Assembly (NCBI RefSeq): GCF_014905415.1
Contig: NZ_BNEO01000010.1
Location: 1 to 59,473, forward strand
Length of the DNA: 59,473 nt
Reading direction: 5' to 3'
Origin: Virgibacillus salexigens
Lineage (GTDB): Bacteria > Bacillota > Bacilli > Bacillales > Amphibacillaceae
In this document: positions 43,547 through 53,304 of the stretch, piece after piece
Layout of the letters: every line of letters begins with the position of its first letter
Position numbering within the stretch: position 1 is the stretch's first letter
The notes under the pieces: model-generated
Database searches by the model: none
What the model was told of the DNA's origin: nothing
The model's input: the letters and a program-made list of their open reading frames with translations, nothing else
Position numbers and translations under genes: made by a program

Positions 43547-45475
43547 ATGCCAATGCAGACGAAACAACTAGGAAAACCAAAACCACCTCAACTGGATAGG
43601 GATTTTTTAACAGCGATTCAACCGCAAGGCGGTATTCGTTTTAAAGACAAATATATCAAAAAAGGGGACGGGTATGAGGCGTGCATTCACGTATTTGAAT
43701 ATCCATCCAGTGTTGATGTGTTGTGGATGGATAAAATGATGTCCATGTATGATGTAACGGTTATAACGGATGTGGCAACCATGCATCAGGATGAGACTGT
43801 AAGTGCGATTAATAAAAGCATGGTGGAACAGGACGTGCGCTTCCGCAGTGCCAAACATGAATCGGAACGAATGGATGCCCAACGGGGTTATCAAGAAATG
43901 GAACAGTTATATCAACAAATAAGTGAAATGGGCGAGGTTATTAAGTTATTGCATATTCGTTTATTTGTTGCGTCACCAACCGTTTGGGAATTAGAAAAGA
44001 AAGTCGATCGAACTATATCCAAGTTACAGTCATTTGGGTTTAAAGGACAACTATTTTTGAATGAAACCTATTGGGAATGGCAGTCTTTATTCCTTCCCTA
44101 TGAACAACAATTGGCCTTTCCAAATAAACGGGAAGGAAAAGGAATGCCAGCCGTGACACTTGCGTCCGGTCTGCCTTATCACTTCTCAGAATTGAATGAT
44201 CGAACCGGCAGTTACTTAGGGACATCGTTTACTGGTGGCAATGTATTGTTTGATTTATTCCATCACGACAAATTAAGGCGGTTTTATAATGCAGTGGTTG
44301 TTGGCAAAATGGGTGCCGGTAAATCAACGGCACTTAAAAAAATACTGATGGATAATGAATCGCGCGGAAATTTTATTCGTGGGTTTGATGTTACTGGGGA
44401 GTTTGAGACACTTGTTAAAGCAGTGAATGGACACACGATCAGTCTTGATGGCAGTGATGGTGTCATCAATCCTTTACAAATCTTTCGTACAGAAGATAAT
44501 AGCAATCAGGAGAAAAATGAGGAAATCAGTTTTATGCAACATATATCGAAAGTCGCAACTTTTTACACTTTCCTTGCAGGAAATCCTTCCTCCGAGGAAA
44601 TTGAAGAATTCAAAAAGGTGTTGCGACTTTTTTATGATTCACTCGGCTTTTCTGAAAAAATACACACAACCGGCATTACATCACTGGATAATGAGGCATA
44701 TCCCATTTTCAGTGATTTATTAATGTTCCTTCGAGAACAACTATATGAAGATGGTGACAAGCGCATCATTCGTTCTGAATTATCGGCATCCAGAGTTAAG
44801 CGACTCGAGAAAATTGAATTGGTGATTGATAATCTGGTGAATAGTTTTGCCTATTTGTTTAACGGGCATACGAGTGTACCTGATATTACGAATGAACAAG
44901 TTATATTCTTTTCGATTCGTAATCTGACGGGGTTAGAAAAGAGTGTTTTCAATGCGCAGATGTTTAACGCATTGAACTTAATTTGGGATAATTTGATACA
45001 AATAGGCTCGTTGCAAAAGAAGCTTATGTATGAAGATGAATCATTTGATGTCGATGAATCGACACGTTTTCTCGTCATGATTGATGAAGCACATCGACTT
45101 GTTAATTCCGAAAATATGCTGGCGGTGAAGTTTTTAACGGACTTTGCACGTGAAGCACGGAAGTATTTTGGAGGACTCATCCTTGCCAGCCAATCCATTC
45201 GTGATTTTGTGCCAGACCATTCCGATACGGATACGGTTACCAAAATACGAACGTTATTTGAACTCACTCAATATAAATTTGTGATGCAGCAGGATTCCAA
45301 TTCATTGGATACATTACGCACGATTTTTGAAGGGCAATTGACAGATAGTGAGTTGGAACATGTACCGCAATTACAACAAGGGGAATGTTTGTTAAGTATC
45401 AGTGGCGTTGGCAATTTGATGTTATCCATTGAAGCATCGGATGAAGAATTGCATTTGTTTGAAGGGGGATTGTAA
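43547..45475 (+). CDS. VirB4/TrsE-type conjugation ATPase
   Basis: About 642 residues. The N-terminal half is the CagE/VirB4 domain; the C-terminal half has Walker A GKMGAGKST (about residue 252) and Walker B FLVMIDEAHRLV (about 522), with a sensor region LASQSIRDF. It energises T4SS assembly at the membrane. Three ATG codons lie close together (43538, 43547, 43553); 43547 has the best spacing to AAAGG. Its stop overlaps the next ATG (TAATG). Confidence 0.95.
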   Translation: MPMQTKQLGKPKPPQLDRDFLTAIQPQGGIRFKDKYIKKGDGYEACIHVFEYPSSVDVLWMDKMMSMYDVTVITDVATMHQDETVSAINKSMVEQDVRFRSAKHESERMDAQRGYQEMEQLYQQISEMGEVIKLLHIRLFVASPTVWELEKKVDRTISKLQSFGFKGQLFLNETYWEWQSLFLPYEQQLAFPNKREGKGMPAVTLASGLPYHFSELNDRTGSYLGTSFTGGNVLFDLFHHDKLRRFYNAVVVGKMGAGKSTALKKILMDNESRGNFIRGFDVTGEFETLVKAVNGHTISLDGSDGVINPLQIFRTEDNSNQEKNEEISFMQHISKVATFYTFLAGNPSSEEIEEFKKVLRLFYDSLGFSEKIHTTGITSLDNEAYPIFSDLLMFLREQLYEDGDKRIIRSELSASRVKRLEKIELVIDNLVNSFAYLFNGHTSVPDITNEQVIFFSIRNLTGLEKSVFNAQMFNALNLIWDNLIQIGSLQKKLMYEDESFDVDESTRFLVMIDEAHRLVNSENMLAVKFLTDFAREARKYFGGLILASQSIRDFVPDHSDTDTVTKIRTLFELTQYKFVMQQDSNSLDTLRTIFEGQLTDSELEHVPQLQQGECLLSISGVGNLMLSIEASDEELHLFEGGL

Positions 45476-46155
45476 TGGAAAAACGGATTCTTTATAAGTT
45501 TACATTCCTTACCATCATTGCATTATTAATCATCGTGATGTATGTATGGAAATGGACAACGGATGAAGAAAAACCACAAAATCAAGAGGATTTATTCGAT
45601 GAATCACAGCACGAAACAGAACAACCCCCAGCGCTTCAGGAAGAAAAGATTGATGAAGCATTAGAAGATAAAAGTGATTTAAATACGGAAGATGAAACAC
45701 AAAATGCTGCAGAAGATAACGATAACCAACAAACGACGGAAGATCAACATGAAACCGCATATCTGGATCAATTTGGTGATGAGGCAGTTACCAATGCTAA
45801 AGAGCAAGCGAAACAAGGGCTTGCTCTTTATTTATTGCAAATCTCAGACTGGGATAAATGGCAAGGTGTTGTGACAGCTTCATTTTTGAAGAAGATCAAG
45901 CAGAATGTTCCAACCATGAAGGAAGCAAACATGGAACGACGGCTTGAATCGATTGAATTATTTGCTTCCGATGCGTCCAAGGAAGGTCATATGGTATTTG
46001 GTGCATTTGCCTCGTGGCATGTGACATCAAACGGGCGTGTAACCAATCAACGAACGCAACTTTTTTACCTGACGATGGTGCAACAAGACGATCAATGGCT
46101 CGTTAATAACATGGTAACCCCTGATGAAGGCATGGAAGGGGAGAAGGATTCGTGA
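45475..46155 (+). CDS. VirB8-like T4SS protein (TrsF position)
   Basis: 226 residues. One N-terminal membrane helix (about 8-28), a long acidic Glu/Gln-rich linker (about 30-100), and a compact extracytoplasmic domain of about 120 residues (LYLLQISDWDKWQGVV, LFYLTMVQQDDQWLV). The layout matches the NTF2-like VirB8/TcpC proteins of Gram-positive T4SS, but the sequence alone does not prove the fold. It overlaps the neighbours on both sides by 1-4 bp. Confidence 0.7.
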   Translation: MEKRILYKFTFLTIIALLIIVMYVWKWTTDEEKPQNQEDLFDESQHETEQPPALQEEKIDEALEDKSDLNTEDETQNAAEDNDNQQTTEDQHETAYLDQFGDEAVTNAKEQAKQGLALYLLQISDWDKWQGVVTASFLKKIKQNVPTMKEANMERRLESIELFASDASKEGHMVFGAFASWHVTSNGRVTNQRTQLFYLTMVQQDDQWLVNNMVTPDEGMEGEKDS

Positions 46156-47279
46156 AGCACATATGGGGTGTCGTGAAAGCAATTGGAAAGAAAAAAGTTA
46201 TGGCATGGATTGTGGGTCTTCTAACAGCTAATATCATTCCCATCCTGATTGGATTGATTTTAATGACCATCATGTTTGCCATTATTGGCGCATTAGGTGG
46301 AAGTGTCGATGAACAACAATTGGAACAAAACAATCCATCTGCCGGATATGTATGTTCGGCAACAGGTGAGATTAATCAGGAAAAATGGGATGATGTTTTT
46401 CAAAGTGAAAAGCGTTCGGGAGTACTAAAAGGGCATGGCGATGACATTATTCAATTGTCGGAAGAAAAAGGCCTTGACCCTGTTTTGTTTGCTTCCATTG
46501 CGTTACATGAAACCGCATGGGGGGAATCAAATGCCGTTCAACAAAAAAATAATCCCGGGGGGTTGATGAATCCTGACGGAAGTGGATTATTTCAGTTTTC
46601 AACATTAAAGGAAGGGTTAGAGTCGATGTCGCAAACATTATATAACCGTATCAAAGTCGATGGGTTAGTAACTATAGAACAATTGGGAAGTGTTTATGCA
46701 CCAGTTGGCGCAGATAATGATCCGAATAATTTAAACGAACATTGGGTGCCAACGACGCAAGATATTGCCCAAGAGTTGGGTGGTTTAACCATGAATTGTG
46801 AACCATCGGAACAACCGGATATGGAATTGATTGGCGATAATGCGTGGATATCTTCACACAGCAAAAGTATTACATCAGGTTTCGGAAATAGAAGTTGTGG
46901 AGGGTGCTCTTCTTTTCATCAAGGAATTGATGTAGCTTCTGGAGATATTGAAGGAACACCCATCACAGCTTTTGCGGATGGTGAAGTCACTATTAGTAAA
47001 TCGAATGGAACAACGTTTCGTTCAAGCAGCGACAACATGGGAACAGGGTATGGCTGGTATGTTGAAATCAAACATGATAATGGTATGCGAACGAGGTATG
47101 CGCATATGATGGAGAAAGGTAAGTCAGTCGGATCCAAAGTGAAAGCAGGTGATGAGATTGGCAAAGTGGGTTCAACCGGCGCGTCAACTGGTGCACATCT
47201 GCATTTTGAAGTGATCATAAATGGGGAAAAAGTTGATCCGATGCCATACGTTAAACCGTTTTTAACGGGTGAACAGTGA
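46152..47279 (+). CDS. Two-domain peptidoglycan hydrolase (glucosaminidase-like plus M23 peptidase)
   Basis: 375 residues from a GTG. An N-terminal membrane anchor (about 17-48) is followed by a lysozyme/glucosaminidase-type domain (about 90-215; ALHETAWGES, NNPGGLMNPDGSG). The C-terminal LytM/M23 zinc endopeptidase (about 245-370) has the zinc ligands in FHQGIDVAS and the HLHFE motif. It is the VirB1/TrsG/CwlT equivalent that opens the wall locally for the transfer channel. Its 3' end lies next to the following membrane protein. Confidence 0.92.
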   Translation: MKHIWGVVKAIGKKKVMAWIVGLLTANIIPILIGLILMTIMFAIIGALGGSVDEQQLEQNNPSAGYVCSATGEINQEKWDDVFQSEKRSGVLKGHGDDIIQLSEEKGLDPVLFASIALHETAWGESNAVQQKNNPGGLMNPDGSGLFQFSTLKEGLESMSQTLYNRIKVDGLVTIEQLGSVYAPVGADNDPNNLNEHWVPTTQDIAQELGGLTMNCEPSEQPDMELIGDNAWISSHSKSITSGFGNRSCGGCSSFHQGIDVASGDIEGTPITAFADGEVTISKSNGTTFRSSSDNMGTGYGWYVEIKHDNGMRTRYAHMMEKGKSVGSKVKAGDEIGKVGSTGASTGAHLHFEVIINGEKVDPMPYVKPFLTGEQ

Positions 47280-47301
47280 ACGAGAAAGGCGTGATTGTAT
47301 C

Positions 47302-48318
47302 GTGAAAAATAAATTGAATCGTGGACGTGAAAACAAATTATATATCAGTTTATTGATTGTCGCCGGACTTGCGTTTGGCGTTTTTTTTACGTCCAAAACA
47401 TGGATGTATGATGATAGTGCGGTTGCTCAAACCCCTTTTGGTGAATCCATTGGAGGCTTAAGTCAGACGACATTAATACTTCGAGATTGGGAATATAATC
47501 CGACAAACGAGTTGATGGAAGTGACATTGGAACGTGTTCAATCTGGAACAGATGCTGTCGAACCAACCTTCACATTTTATGCGAAAGAACAGAATGCTAG
47601 TCAAAAATATAATGCAGAATTGGTTTATCAATCAGACAATAATATGGTTGTTCAGATTGAAGATGTACCTGAATCCTTTGAAGTGATCGGTTTATTTGTG
47701 ACGGAACATCGTGATCAAAACATCCTAAAACAAGAGCACAAAAAGCAGTTGCAGAATAAAGGTGATGAGGTAACTATTACTGATCAGGACATTAAGGAAA
47801 CGGCATTACCTGAACCGGAAGAAGTGATTGTGGTTGGGGATTACAGAAAGATTGATTTGAATCAATCATTGGTAACGAAGACGGATAAAGGATACAAAAA
47901 AGAAAATATTATTGCTGATATGAAGCGTTATAAACAGGAAATTACAACCATTATTGAGGAAGACATACCTTTCCAAGAAAACCTAATTACAACCTTAACA
48001 CAGGAAAAAGATGACTTGAAACAAGATATGGAATTTGAAACAAAGGAAGAACAAACAGACACAGAACGGGAGATTGAGCAAAAGGAAAAAGCTATTAAGA
48101 ATGCCCAAGATGAAATTGAAACATTGAAAAAGAAGGTAGAGGAATTCAAGGAAAAATATCAAAACCGTGAAGAAGAACTGAATGCGTTGACGCAAAATAA
48201 AGATGAAAATCAGCAAGAAAAGAACGAGAAAACGGATGCCGAAAATGCGAAAACTGATCAACAAGATGCGGACAAAAACAAACAAGATAAGAACAATGAT
48301 GCCTCCAAAAAGGATTAG
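47302..48318 (+). CDS. Membrane-anchored coiled-coil protein of the T4SS operon
   Basis: About 338 residues from the GTG at 47302 (an in-frame GTG at 47269 overlaps the previous gene). One N-terminal membrane helix (about 14-32), an extracytoplasmic beta-rich domain (about 45-170), then a long coiled coil (about 210-300) and a Lys/Asp/Gln-rich tail. It is in the TrsH-like position. It may span the wall or contact the recipient; the function is not known. Confidence 0.65.
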   Translation: MKNKLNRGRENKLYISLLIVAGLAFGVFFTSKTWMYDDSAVAQTPFGESIGGLSQTTLILRDWEYNPTNELMEVTLERVQSGTDAVEPTFTFYAKEQNASQKYNAELVYQSDNNMVVQIEDVPESFEVIGLFVTEHRDQNILKQEHKKQLQNKGDEVTITDQDIKETALPEPEEVIVVGDYRKIDLNQSLVTKTDKGYKKENIIADMKRYKQEITTIIEEDIPFQENLITTLTQEKDDLKQDMEFETKEEQTDTEREIEQKEKAIKNAQDEIETLKKKVEEFKEKYQNREEELNALTQNKDENQQEKNEKTDAENAKTDQQDADKNKQDKNNDASKKD

Positions 48319-48329
48319 AAATAGCGGAT

Positions 48330-48373
48330 AAAACCTATATAAAACCTATATAAAACCTATATAAAAGCTATAT
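48330..48373 (+). repeat. Four tandem 11-bp repeats (iteron-like)
   Basis: AAAACCTATAT occurs three times in a row (48330-48362), followed by a fourth copy with one change (AAAAGCTATAT, 48363-48373). The 11-bp period aligns them on one DNA face. They lie between the end of the T4SS genes and the relaxosome genes, next to oriT-like hairpins. They are a likely binding site for the downstream ribbon-helix-helix proteins or an origin iteron set. Confidence 0.85.
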
Positions 48374-48402
48374 ATTCACTCAAAAAAATGGGTTCATCGG
48401 AA

Positions 48403-48438
48403 AACTAGGCTCTGCCTAGTTCCCCACCTTATGTGGGG
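48403..48438. other. Paired hairpins, candidate oriT
   Basis: AACTAGGC-TCT-GCCTAGTT (48403-48421) and CCCCAC-CTTAT-GTGGGG (48422-48438) abut. A GC-richer stretch of about 110 bp follows (48439-48550) with short palindromes such as GCATGC. Inverted repeats directly upstream of RHH and relaxase genes are typical of oriT. A transcription terminator is an alternative reading; ACATTTTCCCC after the second stem is a weak T tract. Confidence 0.55.
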
Positions 48439-48582
48439 ACATTTTCCCCTTATCCTGTTCAACACTATTTGCGCTCTCATGAGCATGCCGCATGCATTGA
48501 AGGGATTTGACAGAGAGGGAAGGCATTCACATTATATTGTGGTGTGAACATGCAGCAAATTAACGAAAGGAATGATGCAGTG

Positions 48583-48903
48583 ATGGAAATAAAAGTGCGT
48601 GACATAGATACCGGGGCCGTCAAAGTTTTAAATGATGAAGCACGAAAACAAAACGTGTCACGTAATGAATTGTTAAAAAGACACATTGAAGATTTAGCAC
48701 AGTTTAATGGCATTAAACGAGCTGAAAAAGAATTGGGTTCAACGATGAGTCGTGTCGGTGATGCATTAGAGATTACCTACAATCGGCTCGACAAGTTAGA
48801 AAAACAATCCATGAAAATGTATTTATTGTTAGCCATTGTCTTGGATGTTGATCCTGGAGAAATAGATGATTATTTGGAGAAGATGTTCAAGATAAATATA
48901 TAA
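48583..48903 (+). CDS. CopG/ribbon-helix-helix-like relaxosome accessory protein 1
   Basis: About 106 residues (start ATG 48583, or GTG 48580 which fits better with AAAGGA). The N-terminal RHH pattern is VRDIDTGAVKVLNDEARKQNVSRNELLKRHIEDL (a beta strand and two helices). A helical tail follows and ends in a short hydrophobic segment (MYLLLAIVLDV). It lies 210 bp after the 11-bp repeats, so autoregulation and oriT binding are likely. Confidence 0.7.
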   Translation: MEIKVRDIDTGAVKVLNDEARKQNVSRNELLKRHIEDLAQFNGIKRAEKELGSTMSRVGDALEITYNRLDKLEKQSMKMYLLLAIVLDVDPGEIDDYLEKMFKINI

Positions 48904-48916
48904 GGAGATGATGACG

Positions 48917-49378
48917 ATGAATGATAAAAAGACAACAAAGAAAGGTTCATACTTTTTGTTAAGTCCAGCAACCAAAGACAAGATACAGACAATTGCAGAT
49001 GAAAAACATCTATCACAAGCTGATGTCATAACAGAAACTATTGATCACTATTATGCACACCGTGATGAAAAATATGTTGTGTTCAAAAACATAATCTCGG
49101 ATTTAATGGATGAAAAGCTTGCTGCCATACAAGACAAATTACATCGTATTCAAGTCACCGGCAATGTGGTTGACCGTGATACAAAAATTCTTCTGGAGTT
49201 TATGAACCATTATTACTTGATCAATGAATTCAAGGATTTGATTACCACTGAAAAATATAAGACAAATGGAATGCAGCAAGCAGAAGACTTAATTCAAAAA
49301 CGTATCCATAAACATCGTCAAAAGAAACTCGATTATGAAAAGCGAAAGGCACAAAAGCAACAGGAAAGCGAGGCTTAA
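48917..49378 (+). CDS. CopG-like relaxosome accessory protein 2
   Basis: 153 residues from the ATG at 48917 with AAGGAG nine bases upstream. The N-terminal SYFLLSPATKDKIQTIADEKHLSQADVITETID fits an RHH DNA-binding unit. A helical middle part and a very basic C-terminal coil (HKHRQKKLDYEKRKAQK) follow. It ends 3 bp before the relaxase gene, so it likely belongs to the relaxosome, as MobC-type proteins do. Confidence 0.7.
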   Translation: MNDKKTTKKGSYFLLSPATKDKIQTIADEKHLSQADVITETIDHYYAHRDEKYVVFKNIISDLMDEKLAAIQDKLHRIQVTGNVVDRDTKILLEFMNHYYLINEFKDLITTEKYKTNGMQQAEDLIQKRIHKHRQKKLDYEKRKAQKQQESEA

Positions 49379-49381
49379 TGC

Positions 49382-50626
49382 ATGAGTAGTCCTGCGGTTG
49401 TGTTACGAAGCAAATTTGTCACACCTGGGTCCAATACATTTAACGATTATATCAATTATATTGATCGTGAAGATGCCAAACGTCATATTCATGTGAACCA
49501 GTCATCCAAAGAAACGGATGATTTTTTTGTCTTTCATAACTTCATGGACTATATGGATGATGAAGCAAAACAAGGTGAACTATTCACCAAAGATAAAGAT
49601 CAGTTGAATCCAAATGACAAGAAAACATTGAAGGAACAATTCCAAAAAGCACAACAAAATGAATCACCCATGTGGCAGGATGTCATTAGTTTTGATAATG
49701 AATGGTTGGCGAAACAAGGTCTTTATCATCCAACAACACATGCTGTCGATGAAGCAAGCATGCGCAAGGTTGTTCGTGAAACAATGGATACCGTGTTGAA
49801 GTCAGAAGGCATGGAAAAATCGGCTGTATGGACAGCATCTTTGCACTATAATACCGACAACATTCATGTCCATATTGCTTCAACAGAACCTTATCCAACA
49901 CGTGAGAAAATGAACGTTTTCGATAAGGAAACGCAAACATGGCAGGAAGAATATCGTGCAAAACGTAAACCAAAGACACTGGATAAAATGAAATCCAAAG
50001 TGGCCAACATGATACTGGATAGAACCCATGAACGTAATAAAATTGATGGGCTTGTCCGTGGTACGGTCCATCATAAAAAAGAGAATGGTGTTTCGTTGTA
50101 CTCCTACCGTAAAACAAAAGAATTGTTTTTGGAGGGAATGGAACATCTTCCATCGGATAAAAGACAATGGAAATATGGTTACCAATCGATTAATGATGCA
50201 AAACCGTATATTGATGAAATCACAAATATTTATTTGCAGCAATTTCATGGAGATAACATGGAACAGTTGCACCGGCAATTGGATGAAGAAGTAAACGTGA
50301 TGAAAGAGATGTATGGCGAAGGGAGTGATTATGAAAAGTATAAACAAACGAAACTGGATGATTTGAAAAAGCGAATGGGGAATGCGGTTCTGTCTGAGAT
50401 GCGTGATTATGCGAAAATGCAAAACGATTTACCGTTTCAGCCAAAACAATTGAATAGGTGGCAATCATTGACACCTCAGCAGTCATTTTCTTATCGAAAT
50501 CAGACTGCTTATTCGTTTAATGCTTCCATGATGAAGTTAAGTAAAGCCATGCGTCGAACGTTTCAAGACTATCAAAAAGACCGGAACCTACAAGAATTTG
50601 ACCGTATAATGGATGGATATGAATAA
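49382..50626 (+). CDS. MobP2/MobL-type relaxase
   Basis: 414 residues. VVLRSKFVTPGS at the N-terminus and the two-histidine motif DNIHVHIASTEP (about residue 163) are typical of the MOBP-type relaxases of Firmicutes (MobP2/MobL). The YRNQTAYSFNAS segment lies near the C-terminus. It nicks oriT and stays bound to the 5' end of the transferred strand. The nucleophile is probably an N-terminal Tyr (DYINYIDR), but I cannot prove which. It follows the two RHH genes. Confidence 0.88.
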   Translation: MSSPAVVLRSKFVTPGSNTFNDYINYIDREDAKRHIHVNQSSKETDDFFVFHNFMDYMDDEAKQGELFTKDKDQLNPNDKKTLKEQFQKAQQNESPMWQDVISFDNEWLAKQGLYHPTTHAVDEASMRKVVRETMDTVLKSEGMEKSAVWTASLHYNTDNIHVHIASTEPYPTREKMNVFDKETQTWQEEYRAKRKPKTLDKMKSKVANMILDRTHERNKIDGLVRGTVHHKKENGVSLYSYRKTKELFLEGMEHLPSDKRQWKYGYQSINDAKPYIDEITNIYLQQFHGDNMEQLHRQLDEEVNVMKEMYGEGSDYEKYKQTKLDDLKKRMGNAVLSEMRDYAKMQNDLPFQPKQLNRWQSLTPQQSFSYRNQTAYSFNASMMKLSKAMRRTFQDYQKDRNLQEFDRIMDGYE

Positions 50627-50646
50627 ACAAAAAGGTGGTGGCGTGA

Positions 50647-51165
50647 GTGGATAATCTATTATTCTTATTTAGTTTTATGTTGATTGTTCTGTTTGTTTTT
50701 CCGAAGCTTATTAAATATATCAAAAAGAAAAAACGGTTTAACCTGATGAAAAAGTCAGGCATAAAAGATATTGACCGCATGCAGGGATATCAGTTTAAAG
50801 AGTACCTAAAAGTATTGTTTAAGGAACTGGGGTATCGGCCAATTGTTACGCAAAAATCAGGTGACTACGGGGCAGATGTGGTACTTAAAGGTAGAAATAA
50901 AATCGTGATACAGGCAAAACGATATGGTTATAAACACAATGTCAGCATGGATGCCGTACGTGAAGTATTGGCAGCCATGTTTTTTTATAAGGCAGATGAA
51001 GCGTGGGTGATTACGAATTCCTTTTTCACTAAGCAGGCTAAAACACTAGCCAAAGCATGCGGCGTCAAATTATTAAACCGGTATGAATTAGAAAGGTTTA
51101 TTGTAACGATTAATCCAACGCAACAACCAAAACAATTTGCACGAAAAAGGGGAGAATTGAATTGA
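50647..51165 (+). CDS. Membrane-anchored Mrr-like restriction endonuclease-fold protein
   Basis: 172 residues from a GTG. An N-terminal membrane helix (about 3-22) is followed by a PD-(D/E)xK domain of the Mrr-cat type: MQGYQFKEYLKVLF, GDYGADVVL and VIQAKRYG hold the Asp and Gln-x-Lys catalytic pattern. Such fusions of a membrane helix with an Mrr-type nuclease are common in Bacillota. A role in entry exclusion or DNA processing during transfer is inferred. The stop overlaps the topoisomerase gene. Confidence 0.8.
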   Translation: MDNLLFLFSFMLIVLFVFPKLIKYIKKKKRFNLMKKSGIKDIDRMQGYQFKEYLKVLFKELGYRPIVTQKSGDYGADVVLKGRNKIVIQAKRYGYKHNVSMDAVREVLAAMFFYKADEAWVITNSFFTKQAKTLAKACGVKLLNRYELERFIVTINPTQQPKQFARKRGELN

Positions 51166-53300
51166 CAGTTACGGTATTAGCCGAGAAACCAAGTCAAGCT
51201 AAGGACTATGCAGAAGCTTTTCAATATGTCAGTAAAAAAGATGGGTATATGGAAGTGAACGATAATCGATTCTTTCAAGGGAAAACATATATCACCTGGG
51301 GCTTTGGTCATTTAGTGGAGCTGGTTTCACCAGAATCCTATAGTGATTCTTGGAAGCAGTGGAATTTAGAAAGTTTACCAATATTCCCGGAAACATTTCA
51401 GTTTCAAGTGAGTAAGGATAAGCAGAAACAGTTTAACGTTGTGAAGCAATTATTGAAGGAAACGGATGAAATCATTGTCGCAACTGATTCTGATCGTGAA
51501 GGGGAAAACATCGCCAGAAGCATTATAAAAATGGCCGGAGCTGTCAATAAACCAACCAAGCGGTTATGGATAAACTCATTGGAAGTGGATGAGATCCAAA
51601 ACGGATTTAAGCAACTTAAAGATGGAAACAATTATATTTCATTGTATAAAGAAGCTCAAACACGACAATTGAGTGATTGGCTGGTCGGCATGAATGCGTC
51701 TCGCCTATATACATTGCTCCTGCAACAGAATGGCATGAAAGGGGCTTTTAGTGTTGGCAGAGTTCAAACCGCCACACTTTATCTATTATATAAGCGACAG
51801 CGGGAAATCGAGAACTTTGTCTCCAAACCTTTTTTCGAATTGATTAGTAATGTATGCGTTAAGAACGGTTCATTTGATGCCAAAGTGAAAACACGTTATC
51901 AAACGAAAGATGATGCCATAAACATCTTGGATTCTCATAGTCTATCATCTGGCGAAAATCAAGGAACCATACAACAGGTTACAAAAGAACAGAAGAAAAC
52001 GAAAGCGCCGAGACTGCATTCTTTATCAACACTACAAGCAACAGCCAATAAAAACTGGAAATACAGTCCGTCAGACGTGCTAAAGATTGCACAATCATTG
52101 TATGAGAAAAAGTTATTATCTTATCCAAGGACGGATAGTCATTATATTACAGATAGTGAGTTTGGTTACTTAAAAAGCCATCTATCAAACTATCAATCCT
52201 GTTTAAACGTAACCGTGGATATCGTCTATCCTGAAGCACGAAAAAGTTATGTGGATGGTACCAAAGTACAGGAGCACTATGCCATCATTCCAACAAAACA
52301 GGTACCGAATAAGCAGGATCTGACAGATAAAGAATGGGACATTTATCAGGAAGTTGTGGCAAGGACACTTGCGATGTTCGCTGGAGATTATGAATATGAA
52401 GAAACAAAGGTCGAGGTTGATGTGAAAGGCTTGTGTTTTGAAAGAACCGGCAAAGTTAAGCAGGCAAAAGGTTGGAAAGCTTTATTTGCGGAAAAAGCAT
52501 CTGATACAAAGAATGAAGCTGAGCAAGATAATACGATTCTTCCATCCATGAAAGAAGGGGAATCTTGTAACGTTGACATTGATATTTCTGAGGGAAAAAC
52601 AAAACCATCTAGGGCATATACGCAAGGACAATTAATTAACGTCATGAAACATGCTGGAAAAGAAATCAATGATGAGGCATTGCAGCAGACGCTAAAACAA
52701 AATGAAGGCATCGGAACTGAAGCCACAAGAGCAAGTATTATTGATACATTGAAAAAGCAGCAATATATAGAAATTAGAAAGAATAAGGTATCCGTTACCA
52801 AGAAAGGAGAAATTTTATGCCAGGCAGTTGAAGGTACGATTTTAGCCAGTCCAGAAATGACCGCAAAGTGGGAAACGTACCTGCACAAGATCGGACAACA
52901 GAAAGGTTCACAGGAACAATTTATTGTCAAAATAAAGGAAATGCTGGAATCATTAATCGACCGTGCACCAGAAAAAATGAAAACCCTTGAGCCACAATTT
53001 CAGGAGGCGAAAGAGGCAATAGAAATTGGGAAATGCTTGGTATGCGGTGAAAAGGGTGGAAGGATTGAGGATAAAGGCAAGTTTTATGGCTGTACCAGAT
53101 ATAAGGATGGATGCACTTTTACACTGCCTAAAAATTTCCTGGGAAAGACAATTAGTAAGTCAAACACTCAAAAATTACTGCAAGGGGACAAGACCAATCT
53201 CATAAAAGGATTTAAAAGTAAAAAAGGGAATATCTTTGATGCGTATTTGCGTTATGATGACACAGAACAAAAATTAATATTTCAATTTCAGAAAGGATGA
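51162..53300 (+). CDS. topB: DNA topoisomerase III
   Basis: 712 residues, a type IA topoisomerase from a TTG start. The Toprim N-terminus has VLAEKPSQAKDYAEAF and ATDSDREGENIAR. The catalytic Tyr is in LLSYPRTDSHYI. A C-terminal zinc-ribbon-like segment has CLVCGEKGGRI with CTRYKDGC. It resolves DNA strand topology in transfer or replication; staphylococcal conjugative plasmids carry TrsI of this class. It overlaps the preceding gene by 4 bp. Confidence 0.95.
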   Translation: MTVTVLAEKPSQAKDYAEAFQYVSKKDGYMEVNDNRFFQGKTYITWGFGHLVELVSPESYSDSWKQWNLESLPIFPETFQFQVSKDKQKQFNVVKQLLKETDEIIVATDSDREGENIARSIIKMAGAVNKPTKRLWINSLEVDEIQNGFKQLKDGNNYISLYKEAQTRQLSDWLVGMNASRLYTLLLQQNGMKGAFSVGRVQTATLYLLYKRQREIENFVSKPFFELISNVCVKNGSFDAKVKTRYQTKDDAINILDSHSLSSGENQGTIQQVTKEQKKTKAPRLHSLSTLQATANKNWKYSPSDVLKIAQSLYEKKLLSYPRTDSHYITDSEFGYLKSHLSNYQSCLNVTVDIVYPEARKSYVDGTKVQEHYAIIPTKQVPNKQDLTDKEWDIYQEVVARTLAMFAGDYEYEETKVEVDVKGLCFERTGKVKQAKGWKALFAEKASDTKNEAEQDNTILPSMKEGESCNVDIDISEGKTKPSRAYTQGQLINVMKHAGKEINDEALQQTLKQNEGIGTEATRASIIDTLKKQQYIEIRKNKVSVTKKGEILCQAVEGTILASPEMTAKWETYLHKIGQQKGSQEQFIVKIKEMLESLIDRAPEKMKTLEPQFQEAKEAIEIGKCLVCGEKGGRIEDKGKFYGCTRYKDGCTFTLPKNFLGKTISKSNTQKLLQGDKTNLIKGFKSKKGNIFDAYLRYDDTEQKLIFQFQKG

Positions 53301-53304
53301 CCGT

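Noticed and set aside
48319-48583. CRISPR-like array
   Set aside because: The repeats are 11 bp, tandem, without spacers; they are iteron-like, not CRISPR.
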